Part shown: piece after piece, positions 17,993 through 26,663 of the stretch
Layout of the letters: the number at the start of each line of letters is the position of its first letter
How positions within the stretch are numbered: position 1 is the first letter of the stretch
Source: Salinimicrobium sediminilitoris
GTDB taxonomy: Bacteria; Bacteroidota; Bacteroidia; Flavobacteriales; Flavobacteriaceae
DNA length: 64,000 nt
Direction of reading: 5' to 3'
NCBI RefSeq assembly: GCF_020866905.1
Contig: NZ_JAIVCC010000005.1
Location: 310,001-374,000, forward strand
The notes under the pieces: generated by a model
What the model saw: only the letters and a program-made list of their open reading frames with translations
Told to the model about the DNA's origin: nothing
The model's database searches: none
Translations under genes and position numbers: made by a program

Positions 17993-18766
17993 ATGAAGCA
18001 AAAACCTATGGTATCTGTCATTATGCCGGCATATAATGCTGCCGCTTTTATAGCTGAAAGTATACGGTCTGTTCAGCAGCAATCTCATTTAGAATGGGAG
18101 CTGCTTGTGATTGATGATGCTTCAAAAGACGGTACTTCTGAAGTGGTGGAAGCCTTAAAGGAAAAGGACGACCGAATCAAACTTCATATCCTGCCTACCA
18201 ACCAGGGAGCGGGATTTGCCAGGAATATCGGAATTAAAGCCGCTACGGGGGATTTTATCTCATTTCTTGATGCCGATGACCTCTGGAAACCTTCCAAGCT
18301 GGAAAAACAGCTAAAAGTAATGCAGGAGGAGAACATGCAGGTATGCTTCAGCAGTTATGAGCTTATGAACGAAGACGGGCAAAGCCTGAAAAAGCAGATA
18401 AAAGCCCTTAAAACACTTTCTTTTGATAAGCTTAAAAAAGCCAATTACATTGGCAATCTAACCGGAATTTATAGTGCGCGGGCACTGGGAAAGATCTATT
18501 GCCCACTTATCAGGAAGAGGCAGGATTGGGGGCTTTGGCTTCTTGCCGTTAAAAAAGCCGGTGGTGCAAGAGGAATACAGGAGCCGTTGGCGATCTACAG
18601 GGAACGCAAGGGATCTATTTCTCAAAACAAAGTAGAAATGTTGCAGTATAACTACAGGGTTTACAGAAAGGTGCTGAAATATTCCTCTATAAAAAGCCTT
18701 TTTTGGATGGTATTATTCCTGTGGGAGCAACTTTTTGTGAAACAGAAGCAGAAAGTCGCCTTATAA
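17993..18766 (+). CDS. Family 2 glycosyltransferase
   Basis: A 257-residue GT-A glycosyltransferase. The opening VSVIMPAYNAAAFIAESIRSV, the VIDDASKDGT nucleotide segment, and the DxD-type metal site FLDADDLWKPSKLEKQL are clear. QDWGLWLLAVKKAGGA and the IYRERKGSISQNK acceptor-side region resemble bacterial capsule and LPS transferases. It lacks membrane-spanning segments apart from a weak hydrophobic C-terminal helix. The acceptor sugar is unknown. It overlaps the convergent CapK-like gene by six bases. Confidence 0.92.
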   Translation: MKQKPMVSVIMPAYNAAAFIAESIRSVQQQSHLEWELLVIDDASKDGTSEVVEALKEKDDRIKLHILPTNQGAGFARNIGIKAATGDFISFLDADDLWKPSKLEKQLKVMQEENMQVCFSSYELMNEDGQSLKKQIKALKTLSFDKLKKANYIGNLTGIYSARALGKIYCPLIRKRQDWGLWLLAVKKAGGARGIQEPLAIYRERKGSISQNKVEMLQYNYRVYRKVLKYSSIKSLFWMVLFLWEQLFVKQKQKVAL

Positions 18767-20068
18767 AAGTGATTCAAATTGTTTAAGCTTTCCTCTTTTG
18801 CTGCGGTTAAGCATAGTTTTATGTTCAAAACTTAAATTAAGACCTGTTTCAAGATAAACCGCCATGGCTTCTTCGATCTTCTTCTTTTGCTCCTGCCTTA
18901 GCTCTTCTTCAGAAACATAAATGACGGTAAATGACCCTGGTTCCGTTTGTTGAACAATGAACTCCTTTATCTGCCCGTCGTTTTCTATAATACTTTTAGT
19001 TACATAATAGAATGTAAGGCCGGGAACTACTTTTCCGCTGGGCAGCACGGCCACATCATTTGTTCTTCCTAAAAGTTTTTTCAAAATGGGCTTTTTGAAG
19101 CTACTGTTTTCCGCAAGAGATCCGGTGTCGCCGATATCGTAGCGAATAAAAGGATGGGCTTTATTATAAAGAGAAGTGATCACTATTCTTCCTTCTTCTC
19201 CTGCAGGAACTGCATTTCCCTCTTTATCCAGTACTTCCACAAACATGGTTTCGCTGTTGAGGATCCAATCGTTTCCGAAATTTTGAAATGCCAGCAGTCC
19301 AAGCTCGCTTGCACCGTATTCATTGACCACAGGAACTCCAAATGTCTCTTCTAAAAGCACTTTGTCTTCTTCAAAGAACATCTCACTGGTTACGATACAA
19401 AGCCGCAGTTTGGGAGAAATATCTTTAAGAATCCGGTTCTTTTTTTTCAGAAACTTGGCAAACAGGACGATGGAACTGGTGTAGCCGTTGATATAATCAA
19501 ATCTTTTCTTTCCAAATTCCTGTAGGAATTCTTCCATTTTTTCCTCGCTGAGGTCAAAGATGGGAAACCTGTATCTAAAGCCAACGCGATCTTTTATACG
19601 TTCTTTATAATATCCAAATCTATCAAGAGGAATCCCATAAAAGCGGGCCTGGATAGATTTATCGAGGTCAATTCCATACCACCGGTATCGATCATTGAAC
19701 TCGGCCCAGGATAAGGCATGGCAAAACCGGTCTTTGGCGAATATAAAAGGATGTCCGCTGGAACCCGAAGTTTTACCTATATAACAGTTTTTGGAGTTGT
19801 AATCTTTGCTAAAACGATCTTCCAGTGGCCGTTGCAGATCCTTCTTTTGCATTACCGGCACCTCCTCCCAGCTGCTAAATTCACGACTTTTAAAGAAATC
19901 CCTGTAGAAGGAATTGTTCTCTAAATGGTATTCAACGATCTCCTGTCGTTTCCTTTCCACATAAGCCATGTATTCCCCTTCGGGAATATTCTTGATCATT
20001 TCAAGAGCGTTTTTCGCCTTTTTAATGGGGAAACGATTAAGTTGTAATGAGAGGCTAAACCAGTTCAA
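18761..20068 (-). CDS. CapK/PaaK-like phenylacetate-CoA ligase family protein
   Basis: A 435-residue ANL-superfamily protein of the PaaK-related group often found in polysaccharide loci (CapK). The phosphate-binding motif is IGKTSGSSGHPFIF. The adenylate region VVNEYGASELGLLA, the late RYDIGDTG and the ILKKLLGRTNDVAVLPSGK motif are intact. It should activate a carboxylate as an acyl-adenylate or thioester; in capsule loci such proteins are thought to modify sugars, but substrates are unknown. It stands alone on the minus strand between a GT2 gene and purD, which supports a glycan role. Confidence 0.85.
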   Translation of the reverse strand: MNWFSLSLQLNRFPIKKAKNALEMIKNIPEGEYMAYVERKRQEIVEYHLENNSFYRDFFKSREFSSWEEVPVMQKKDLQRPLEDRFSKDYNSKNCYIGKTSGSSGHPFIFAKDRFCHALSWAEFNDRYRWYGIDLDKSIQARFYGIPLDRFGYYKERIKDRVGFRYRFPIFDLSEEKMEEFLQEFGKKRFDYINGYTSSIVLFAKFLKKKNRILKDISPKLRLCIVTSEMFFEEDKVLLEETFGVPVVNEYGASELGLLAFQNFGNDWILNSETMFVEVLDKEGNAVPAGEEGRIVITSLYNKAHPFIRYDIGDTGSLAENSSFKKPILKKLLGRTNDVAVLPSGKVVPGLTFYYVTKSIIENDGQIKEFIVQQTEPGSFTVIYVSEEELRQEQKKKIEEAMAVYLETGLNLSFEHKTMLNRSKRGKLKQFESLL

Positions 20069-20102
20069 GAGTTAAATTAAAATTGTTTTTTACGCCAATT
20101 AG

Positions 20103-20134
20103 TTGGTGCTTCAATTTACAAACAATTATTTTTG
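20103..20134 (+). promoter_or_regulatory. Putative housekeeping promoter of purD
   Basis: TTG at 20103-20105 and TATTTTTG at 20127-20134 with 21 bases between them fit the Bacteroidota -33/-7 arrangement, 26 bases before the purD ATG. Confidence 0.5.
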
Positions 20135-20159
20135 AGGCAAGAAAGAAAACACACACCTT

Positions 20160-21431
20160 ATGAATATTCTTATCCTTGGCTCTGGCGGCCGCGAGCACAC
20201 ATTCGCACACATGCTATCAAAAAGTTCTCACTGCGACAATCTTTTTGTGGCTCCCGGGAATGCCGGTACAGCAAAAATAGCAACAAATGTCTCCATAAGC
20301 GTTACCGATTTTGAAGCTGTAAAGGAGCTGGTGATAAAAGAAAATGTAGAGATGATGGTGGTTGGTCCCGAGGATCCACTCGTAAACGGGATTGTAGATC
20401 TCTTTAATCAGGATGAGCAGTTAAAGCAGGTGGCGGTGATTGGTCCTTCGAAACGCGGCGCCCTGCTGGAAGGAAGTAAAGAAAGAGCCAAGGAGTTTAT
20501 GGCTCTGTACAATATTCCTACTGCGGCATATGAAAGCTTTACTAAAGAAAGCCTGGCTGCCGGTAAGGAATTTCTAACCACCCTTAAACCTCCGTACGTT
20601 CTAAAAGCCGATGGCCTTGCTGCCGGAAAAGGTGTTTTGATCTTAAACTCCCTGGAAGAAGCACAAAAGGAGCTGGAAAACATGTTGAGCAACAATAAAT
20701 TCGGAAGCGCCGGAAATACTGTCGTGATAGAAGAATTTCTCGACGGAATTGAGTTGAGTGTTTTTGTACTTACCGATGGTGAAAATTACAAGATCCTCCC
20801 CACAGCAAAAGACTATAAAAGGATAGGAGAAGGAGATACAGGTTTGAATACAGGCGGAATGGGTGCAATTTCACCCGTACCATTTGCCGATGAGGATTTC
20901 ATGGAAAAGGTGGAAGAAAGAATCGTTAAACCAACCATTAAAGGCCTTAAAACCGAGGATATCGATTACAAAGGCTTTGTCTTTATTGGACTTATCAAGG
21001 TGGGAGAGGAGCCATACGTGATCGAATACAACGTGAGGATGGGAGATCCTGAAACCGAAGTAGTGTTGCCACGAATAGAATCTGATCTTGTTGAGGTGTT
21101 TCAAAAGGTTGCTGCAGGAAACCTAAGTGAGGTAAAACTAAAGGTGAAAAAAGAGGCTGCTGCTACTTTGATGCTGGTTTCGGGCGGTTATCCTGAAGCC
21201 TATGAAAAAGGAAAGGAAATTACAGGACTTAATGAGGTCGAGGATTCAATAGTGTTCCATGCTGGAACTGCTGAAAAAGACGGAAAAGTGTTGAGCAGTG
21301 GAGGTCGTGTGCTTGCAATTACCTCCTTTGGAAAAGATTTCCCTGAGGCAATAAAAAAATCTTATCAAAATGCCGAAAAACTTCATTTTGATAAGATGTA
21401 TTTTAGGAAGGATATAGGTTTTGATCTCTAA
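20160..21431 (+). CDS. purD: Phosphoribosylamine--glycine ligase
   Basis: A 423-residue ATP-grasp enzyme of de novo purine synthesis (phosphoribosylamine + glycine + ATP to GAR). It begins with ILGSGGREHTFAHML. It contains the ATP-grasp segments KADGLAAGKGVLIL, EEFLDGIELSVFVLTDG and NTGGMGAISPVP, and the metal-binding EYNVRMGDPETEVVLPR. Full length, no oddities. Its 3' end overlaps the convergent small membrane protein gene by four bases. Confidence 0.98.
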   Translation: MNILILGSGGREHTFAHMLSKSSHCDNLFVAPGNAGTAKIATNVSISVTDFEAVKELVIKENVEMMVVGPEDPLVNGIVDLFNQDEQLKQVAVIGPSKRGALLEGSKERAKEFMALYNIPTAAYESFTKESLAAGKEFLTTLKPPYVLKADGLAAGKGVLILNSLEEAQKELENMLSNNKFGSAGNTVVIEEFLDGIELSVFVLTDGENYKILPTAKDYKRIGEGDTGLNTGGMGAISPVPFADEDFMEKVEERIVKPTIKGLKTEDIDYKGFVFIGLIKVGEEPYVIEYNVRMGDPETEVVLPRIESDLVEVFQKVAAGNLSEVKLKVKKEAAATLMLVSGGYPEAYEKGKEITGLNEVEDSIVFHAGTAEKDGKVLSSGGRVLAITSFGKDFPEAIKKSYQNAEKLHFDKMYFRKDIGFDL

Positions 21432-21658
21432 TCCAGGAAGGAATGTGCGCTGGTTTCACGCTTTTCCTCGTTGCGGTCATTGAATTTCTTTAACTGTAAC
21501 ATCCAGTAAATAAAAGCTGCTGCTGCAATGAGCATAAAGATCCAGTTTAAAGCATTGGCCAACCACCAGCTGTCCAATTCCAAATCGGCAAGGCTGTTAA
21601 ATGGTGCAAACAGGTAATCCTCAAAAATGGTCTGTATCCCTTCGAAAAAATCCTTCAT
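21428..21658 (-). CDS. Small single-helix membrane protein (DUF6341-type)
   Basis: A 76-residue protein starting MKDFFEGIQTIFEDYLFAPF, with one membrane helix (ALNWIFMLIAAAAFIYWMLQL, about 38-58) and a charged C-terminus. Flavobacteria keep such a gene next to the six-or-more-helix protein encoded divergently here. I recall the family as DUF6341, from memory. Function unknown. I use the ATG at 21658; a longer in-frame start at 21733 would overlap the divergent gene. Confidence 0.65.
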   Translation of the reverse strand: MKDFFEGIQTIFEDYLFAPFNSLADLELDSWWLANALNWIFMLIAAAAFIYWMLQLKKFNDRNEEKRETSAHSFLD

Positions 21659-21698
21659 AGTAGTTATATTTAACTTCACAAAAATATAAAAAACCCTA

Positions 21699-22622
21699 AT
21701 GCTAACAAGCTTTTTTAGCAATTCCCGGCCCATTAACTTTATTATAGTGGCCGTTTATATCCTCATTTTTTACCTTTTTGCCAATCTTAGCATCCTGTTT
21801 ACGTCACCTTTATGGGTGATTATTCAGGAGCTGGGAATGCTGTTAGTGCTGGTGTTAAGCGTTTTTATGCTCAATTTTATTTCGGGAAGAAATGAGTTAA
21901 CGGGGCGTAATGCCTACAAGAGCATCTTGTTCGCCGGTTTTCTTTGCATGTTCCCGGCAGCCCTGCAAAACAATGATGTTATCCTGGCCAATTTGTTCCT
22001 GTTGCTTTCACTGCGGCGCATACTTTCCCTAAGGTCTCAACGGGAGACAGTAAAAAAGATCTTCGACGCTACCTTCTGGGTTGGCGTAGCTTCACTCTTT
22101 TATTTTTGGAGTATACTTTTTCTGTTTGTAGTTTTCTTTGGAGTGCTGGTATATGTGGGACATAGATTTAAGAACTGGCTTGTACCTTTCATAGCGCTAC
22201 TTGCCCTGCTATCAATTGTTACCAGTGCCTCTCTCCTTATTACCGATAGCTTTTACACTCTCACAGACTGGATGCAGGAGGGTTACTTTGATTTTAAAAA
22301 TTACCAGAACCCCGATCTTCTCATTCCCGCCGCATTTTTATTCGCTCTTACAGTATGGGCTTCTTTCTTCTATATGTTGATCATTCAAAAGGCCAGTGCC
22401 AATGCTAAATCTTCGTTGTTCCTTATTCTACTTTGTGCGGGAGTAGCCTTAACGGTTGCAGTTTTAGCACCCACCAAAAATGGCAGCGAATTAATGTTTT
22501 TCTTTGCCCCGCTGGCCATTGTGGTTACCAATTACTTTCAAAATATGGATGATAAGTGGTTCAAGGAAATCCTGCTCGTTACCATCGTGCTGCTTCCGGT
22601 ACTGCTTCTGCTGCTGTTCTAA
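21699..22622 (+). CDS. Polytopic membrane protein (DUF6427-type)
   Basis: A 307-residue protein with about eight to nine predicted membrane helices and short loops. It starts MLTSFFSNSRPINFIIVAVYILIFYL, and the internal LFLLLSLRRILSLRSQRETVKKIFDATFWVG is its most polar conserved stretch. I associate it with the flavobacterial DUF6427 family. No catalytic motif is visible. It precedes a DUF4254 protein and a GT9 glycosyltransferase on the same strand, so a role in LPS or envelope glycan assembly is a reasonable inference only. Confidence 0.7.
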   Translation: MLTSFFSNSRPINFIIVAVYILIFYLFANLSILFTSPLWVIIQELGMLLVLVLSVFMLNFISGRNELTGRNAYKSILFAGFLCMFPAALQNNDVILANLFLLLSLRRILSLRSQRETVKKIFDATFWVGVASLFYFWSILFLFVVFFGVLVYVGHRFKNWLVPFIALLALLSIVTSASLLITDSFYTLTDWMQEGYFDFKNYQNPDLLIPAAFLFALTVWASFFYMLIIQKASANAKSSLFLILLCAGVALTVAVLAPTKNGSELMFFFAPLAIVVTNYFQNMDDKWFKEILLVTIVLLPVLLLLLF

Positions 22623-22668
22623 AGCTTCAGAAGTTTAAGAATCATCCCTTAAAAAAGCTAAAAATCGG

Positions 22669-22676
22669 TACCTTTG
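22669..22676 (+). promoter_or_regulatory. -7 box TACCTTTG upstream of the DUF4254 gene
   Basis: A perfect TAnnTTTG element 17 bases before the ATG at 22693. Confidence 0.45.
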
Positions 22677-22692
22677 CCAAAGTTGTAAATCG

Positions 22693-23343
22693 ATGGGTTT
22701 TCTTCAGAAGAACCTGTTAAAAATGAGTAATATGTTTTCAGATAAAGCCAATAAGATCTTTCAGGAAGTAATAGAAAAATATCACGAGATCAATACCGTG
22801 GGCCAGGAATTCCAAAATCCTTATAGTGAAAAGGAACAATTGCTGGAACACCTGTTGTTCCGTAAATGCTGGATCGATACTATACAGTGGCATTATGAGG
22901 ACATTATTCGTGATCCTAATATTGATCCCGGTGCAGCTCTTAAGCTAAAAAGGCAGATTGATGCTTCCAACCAGGATCGTACAGATATGGTGGAGTATAT
23001 CGACAGTTATTTCCTTGACAAATACAAGGATGTGGAGCCAAAAGAGAATGCTACCATCAATTCCGAAAGTCCTGCCTGGGCTATCGACAGACTGTCTATT
23101 TTGGCCCTTAAGATTTACCACATGAATGAAGAGGCAAACCGTGTGGATGCCGGGCAGGAGCACATGATCAAGTGTCAGGCGAAGCTCGATGTGCTTTTGG
23201 AGCAACGTGTTGATCTTTCCACCGCGATTAACCAGCTACTCGAGGATATCGCAAATGGTGATAAATATATGAAGGTGTACAGGCAAATGAAGATGTACAA
23301 TGATGATGAGCTGAATCCTGTATTAAGAGGGGCTAAAAAATAA
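22693..23343 (+). CDS. DUF4254 domain protein
   Basis: A 216-residue soluble, mainly helical protein. It carries HLLFRKCWIDTIQWHYEDIIRDPNIDPGA and VEYIDSYFLD, which I associate with DUF4254, a family usually adjacent to GT9 glycosyltransferases in Bacteroidota. No enzyme motif is evident. The start could be the ATG at 22693, 22723 or 22732; the -7 box at 22669 permits all three. The GT9 gene follows after nine bases, so the pair is probably co-transcribed and functionally linked. Confidence 0.82.
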   Translation: MGFLQKNLLKMSNMFSDKANKIFQEVIEKYHEINTVGQEFQNPYSEKEQLLEHLLFRKCWIDTIQWHYEDIIRDPNIDPGAALKLKRQIDASNQDRTDMVEYIDSYFLDKYKDVEPKENATINSESPAWAIDRLSILALKIYHMNEEANRVDAGQEHMIKCQAKLDVLLEQRVDLSTAINQLLEDIANGDKYMKVYRQMKMYNDDELNPVLRGAKK

Positions 23344-23352
23344 CATTTTTGA

Positions 23353-24396
23353 ATGGAGAGACCGCGCCACATTCTAGTCATACGCCTCTCGGCCATGGGA
23401 GATGTGGCGATGATGGTCCCTGTTTTAAAAGCTTTTACTGAAAAGTATCCCGGGGTTAAACTCACTTTGCTCACCCGCAGATTTTTCGCGCCGCTTTTTA
23501 AAGATCTTCCTAATGTCCAGGTTTTCGAAGCTGAAGTTAAAGGCAAACACAAAGGCATCTTCGGACTCAAAAAACTTTCTTCTGAACTTCTCGATCTAAA
23601 AATCGACGCCGTAGCCGATCTTCACAATGTGCTACGCTCAAATATTCTGAAGGTTTTCTTTAAGCTGAAGGGCCTGCCGGTTCGGCAGATAAACAAAGGG
23701 CGCAAGGAGAAGAAAGCACTCACCAAAAAGAATAACAAGATCTTTAAGCAACTGAAGTCCACTCATCAGCGCTATGCCGGCGTTTTTGAAAAGTTAGGTT
23801 ATCCGCTAAACCTGGATTTAGTTGAAGTACTTCCTAAACAGGATCTTACCTCCAGGGTAAAGGAGCTCGTGGGGGAACATTCCGGAAAGTGGCTTGGAAT
23901 TGCCCCTTTTGCCCAACATGCTTCCAAAGCATATCCCGGGGATCTTATGAAAGAGGTGTTACAGGAGCTTCAAAAAGGGCAGAATTTTAAGATATTTTTA
24001 TTTGGCGGTGGAGCAGTGGAAACCGGGAAACTGGCAGCCTGGGAAAAGGAATTTACCAATACAGTTTCTGTAGCCGGAAAATTATCTTTTGAGGAAGAAC
24101 TTGCCTTGATCTCGAACCTTGATCTTATGCTGTCTATGGACAGTGGTAACGGGCATCTTGCAGCCAATTTTGGAGTGCCGGTGATCACTCTTTGGGGCCT
24201 CACGCACCCCTACACCGGATTCGCACCTTTTCGCCAACCAGAATCAAATTTCCTGCTGCCCGATCTTCAGAAATATCCGGCTATTCCCACTTCTATTTAT
24301 GGAAAAGACATTCCGCAGGGTTATGAAGATGTGATGAGGAGCATTCCACCGCAGAGGGTGGTTCAAAGAATAAAAAGAGTTCTGGAGCAGAATTGA
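23353..24396 (+). CDS. Family 9 glycosyltransferase (heptosyltransferase-like)
   Basis: A 347-residue GT-B enzyme of the ADP-heptose:LPS heptosyltransferase family. The N-terminal ILVIRLSAMGDVAMMVPVLKAF, the acceptor-lobe VADLHNVLRS, and the C-terminal donor site SMDSGNGHLAANFGVPVITLWG are the family hallmarks. It probably adds a sugar to the lipid A core in the cytoplasm. Strongly basic loop RKEKKALTKKNNK near residue 115. Paired with the DUF4254 gene. Confidence 0.93.
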   Translation: MERPRHILVIRLSAMGDVAMMVPVLKAFTEKYPGVKLTLLTRRFFAPLFKDLPNVQVFEAEVKGKHKGIFGLKKLSSELLDLKIDAVADLHNVLRSNILKVFFKLKGLPVRQINKGRKEKKALTKKNNKIFKQLKSTHQRYAGVFEKLGYPLNLDLVEVLPKQDLTSRVKELVGEHSGKWLGIAPFAQHASKAYPGDLMKEVLQELQKGQNFKIFLFGGGAVETGKLAAWEKEFTNTVSVAGKLSFEEELALISNLDLMLSMDSGNGHLAANFGVPVITLWGLTHPYTGFAPFRQPESNFLLPDLQKYPAIPTSIYGKDIPQGYEDVMRSIPPQRVVQRIKRVLEQN

Positions 24397-24440
24397 GATG
24401 TTTAATCCAAGCACCAAATTCCAATAATATAAAATTAAAA

Positions 24441-24471
24441 GAGGCTTCAAAAATGACATTTTTAAAACCTC
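24441..24471. repeat. Palindromic intergenic element with TCAAAAATGACATTTTTA core
   Basis: GAGGCTTCAAAAATG pairs with CATTTTTAAAACCTC around a single A, allowing two G-U pairs. A similar core (TCAAAAATGTCATTTTTGA) recurs at 63065-63084. It lies between convergent genes and may also work as a weak terminator. Confidence 0.5.
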
Positions 24472-24489
24472 TTATTGCAAAGATTTAAG

Positions 24490-24533
24490 ATCCCACGTCT
24501 CAAATCTCATATCTAATATCTCACTACTCATTA
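24490..24533. repeat. Intergenic AATCTCATATCTAATATCTC simple repeat
   Basis: A string of 6-8 base units of the type TCTCAAATC/TCATATC/TAATATC, without coding potential. The same family appears at 39330-39380 and 42905-42950. Such intergenic heptad-like repeats are common in flavobacterial genomes, from general knowledge. Confidence 0.6.
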
Positions 24534-25586
24534 CTAAACATCGTCATAATCCACCTTGAGACTATCTGAAGTTGGATGCGCCTGGCAGGTTAGGATAAGT
24601 CCTTCTTCGATCTCGCTGTCTACAAGAATAGAATTCTTCTCCATTTCGGCAGTTCCTTCGGTGATGCGTGCTACACAGCTACTGCAAATTCCGCCCTGGC
24701 AGGAGTAGGGAACATCGATGTCATTATCAAGAGCCATTTGTAAAACGGTCTTATTCTTTGGCATACTTAAGGTCACCACTTCATCATCAACTTTGATTGT
24801 CAGTCGGGTTTCTCCCTCAAGATTAGATTTTACTTCACCTTCTACTTCGGTATTAAAAAGTTCGAAAATAACCTGCTCTTTTTTGATGTTATTCTTCAGG
24901 AGAACTTCAGAAACTTTATTGATCATATCTTCCGGGCCACAAAGGTAAAAGCGGGTAAAAGTAGTATCCTTGAACCTGTTTTTCAGCACATAATTTACAG
25001 TGCTTTCATCAATCCTTCCGTAGTGACAGTTTTCCTCATTACAACGGCTGTAGACAAATTCAATAAATAACCTGTCGGGATGCTCTGCCTGTAATTTAAG
25101 GAGTTCCTTGAAAAATATAGTTTCATCTGGAGTGCGGTTTCCATAGACAAGAACGAAGCGGCTATGCTTTTCTTCCTTCAGCACGGTCTTGAGGATAGAA
25201 AGCACGGGAGTGATCCCGCTACCGGCCGCAAAGGCAGCATAGGTGTGGGGGTGACCATCCTGCACCGGTTCAAAGATAAATTTTCCTTCGGGAGGATGCA
25301 CCTCGAGTACATCGCCCGCTTTTAATTTATTATTGGCTACAACCGAGAAAGTTCCGCCCTTGACCTCCTTGACAGTGACCTTAAAAGTTTCATCTGCCGG
25401 AGGGGTACAAAGGGAGTAGGCGCGGCGCACTTCCTTACCTTCTATAGTTGTTCTTAATGTAACGTATTGTCCTGCTTTAAAAGAGAATTCACTCTTTAAT
25501 TCCTGAGGTATTTCAAATTCGAGACTTACTGCCTCTTCTGTTTCCCTGATTACATTTTTAATCTTTAGCGGAAAGAATTTGCTCAT
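24534..25586 (-). CDS. Flavin-dependent NAD(P)H reductase with C-terminal 2Fe-2S ferredoxin domain
   Basis: About 350 residues, with a ferredoxin-NADP reductase module followed by a plant-type ferredoxin. The FAD motif is RAYSLCTPP (about 53-61). The NAD(P) motif is GSGITPVLSILKTVL, with YGNRTPDETIFFKEL after it. The 2Fe-2S cysteines are in PYSCQGGICSSCVARI and the last in LTCQAHP. This is the PaaE/HmpA-like layout that passes electrons to an oxygenase or similar partner; no oxygenase is nearby, so the partner is unknown. I use the ATG at 25586 (MSKFFPLKIKN). A -7 box TATTTTTG lies at 25605-25612 on the same strand. Confidence 0.9.
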   Translation of the reverse strand: MSKFFPLKIKNVIRETEEAVSLEFEIPQELKSEFSFKAGQYVTLRTTIEGKEVRRAYSLCTPPADETFKVTVKEVKGGTFSVVANNKLKAGDVLEVHPPEGKFIFEPVQDGHPHTYAAFAAGSGITPVLSILKTVLKEEKHSRFVLVYGNRTPDETIFFKELLKLQAEHPDRLFIEFVYSRCNEENCHYGRIDESTVNYVLKNRFKDTTFTRFYLCGPEDMINKVSEVLLKNNIKKEQVIFELFNTEVEGEVKSNLEGETRLTIKVDDEVVTLSMPKNKTVLQMALDNDIDVPYSCQGGICSSCVARITEGTAEMEKNSILVDSEIEEGLILTCQAHPTSDSLKVDYDDV

Positions 25587-25604
25587 TTTTTGGGTGTTTA
25601 CCCG

Positions 25605-25612
25605 CAAAAATA
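25605..25612 (-). promoter_or_regulatory. -7 box TATTTTTG upstream of the reductase gene
   Basis: Minus-strand TATTTTTG ends 19 bases before the chosen ATG at 25586 and overlaps the alternative upstream start, which argues against that longer form. Confidence 0.45.
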
Positions 25613-25680
25613 CAAAGTAACAACGGCAATTTTTATAACAATTATTTAAAATAATACCTATGACTCAAAGGTATATTTTT

Positions 25681-25688
25681 TATATTTG
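25681..25688 (+). promoter_or_regulatory. -7 box TATATTTG upstream of the padR operon
   Basis: A perfect TAnnTTTG element 18 bases before the padR-like ATG. The AT-rich stretch around it (25660-25700) is the likely autoregulatory region, but no clear inverted-repeat operator is visible. Confidence 0.5.
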
Positions 25689-25705
25689 AGAATATTTCAA
25701 TGTAA

Positions 25706-26044
25706 ATGTCTAATTCTAACCTGTTTAAAGGGAGTTTATCCACGATAGTCCTTAAACTATTGAAGGAGGAAGGGCGCATGTACGGCTATGAAATCACTCA
25801 GAAAGTTAAGGATGCCACGAAAGGAAAATTCAAAATAACCGAAGGTGCATTATATCCAACGCTCCACAAGCTGGAGGCCGACGGGATCCTGGAAGTAGAG
25901 GTGGAAAAGGTGGACAATCGACTAAGAAAATACTACAGACTTACCGAAAAAGGAACTACAGAAACTGCTAAGAAAATCTCTGAACTTGAAGAATATATAA
26001 AGACGCTTCAGGAAGTCATTTTCTTAAAACCTAAAATTGGCTAA
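25706..26044 (+). CDS. PadR family transcriptional regulator
   Basis: A 112-residue winged-helix repressor. LKLLKEEGRMYGYEITQKVKDATKGKFKITEGALYPTLHKLEADG is the classic PadR DNA-binding core with its YGYEI and GALYPTLHKLE landmarks. The wing is DNRLRKYYRLTEKG. A short C-terminal helix for dimerization places it in the small PadR-s2 group. It heads a six-gene run ending with an ABC transporter and probably represses the run until a ligand or stress signal arrives. Confidence 0.94.
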   Translation: MSNSNLFKGSLSTIVLKLLKEEGRMYGYEITQKVKDATKGKFKITEGALYPTLHKLEADGILEVEVEKVDNRLRKYYRLTEKGTTETAKKISELEEYIKTLQEVIFLKPKIG

Positions 26045-26045
26045 G

Positions 26046-26663
26046 ATGAAAAATTTGACTCCTGAACAGATTAAGTTTATCGATACCTATTTAAAAAATT
26101 CCGGGGTGGAATTTCTTGATGTTCGTGTAGAAATGATTGATCATGTAGCCAGTGCAATTGAAGAAAATCTTGAGGAGGACAGGGCCCGTAACTTCTATGA
26201 GGTCTTTAAAGCCTATATGATCAAAAATAAGAAGAGTCTTCTAAAAAGTGCCAACAGCGTAAAATGGTCTGTAGATCGTAAGGTACTTTTAAGTATAAGA
26301 AAGGAACTTTACTCAATTCCTGTACTGCTTATTGGTGGTGGAATTATGACCACTCTGGTTACTATAGACATTGCTCAACTTGAAAAAAATCTTTGGTTCC
26401 AGATAAGTTGTGCAGCAGGAATCTTTACTGCTTATTTAATACCGGTAGTTCTGTACATCAAACAAAAAATATCCTTTCTTAACAGGTTATCTATGTATTC
26501 GTATTTGATCAATTACCTGTTCTTTCTATTATTAAGTAATGTAGAAATACCTGCTGATTGGTTAGAGGTTATCTATGGTCTTTTAATGTGGGCAAATCTG
26601 GTAATTTTATTGACTGCTTTTAAAATGTCTGCTTATTACAAAAAACAGTTCGCCCGATTATGA
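26046..26663 (+). CDS. Membrane protein with N-terminal DHxxxxIE motif, first of a paralogous pair
   Basis: A 205-residue protein. The N-terminal 85 residues are soluble and helical with the motif EMIDHVASAIEENLEED near 27-43. Four membrane helices follow (about 90-110, 115-140, 150-165 and 170-190). The ATG is one base after the padR stop; an in-frame TTG at 26037 is less likely. The next gene has the same layout and the same motif, so the two are paralogues. This layout next to PadR regulators is common and suggests a membrane sensor or anti-regulator, but that is inference; I do not recognise a named domain with certainty. Confidence 0.65.
   Translation: MKNLTPEQIKFIDTYLKNSGVEFLDVRVEMIDHVASAIEENLEEDRARNFYEVFKAYMIKNKKSLLKSANSVKWSVDRKVLLSIRKELYSIPVLLIGGGIMTTLVTIDIAQLEKNLWFQISCAAGIFTAYLIPVVLYIKQKISFLNRLSMYSYLINYLFFLLLSNVEIPADWLEVIYGLLMWANLVILLTAFKMSAYYKKQFARL

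Noticed and set aside
12842-18766. Complete surface polysaccharide locus
   Set aside because: Sugar-nucleotide genes and one GT2 are present, but no polymerase, initiating transferase or export gene is adjacent; the flippase is 22 kb away.
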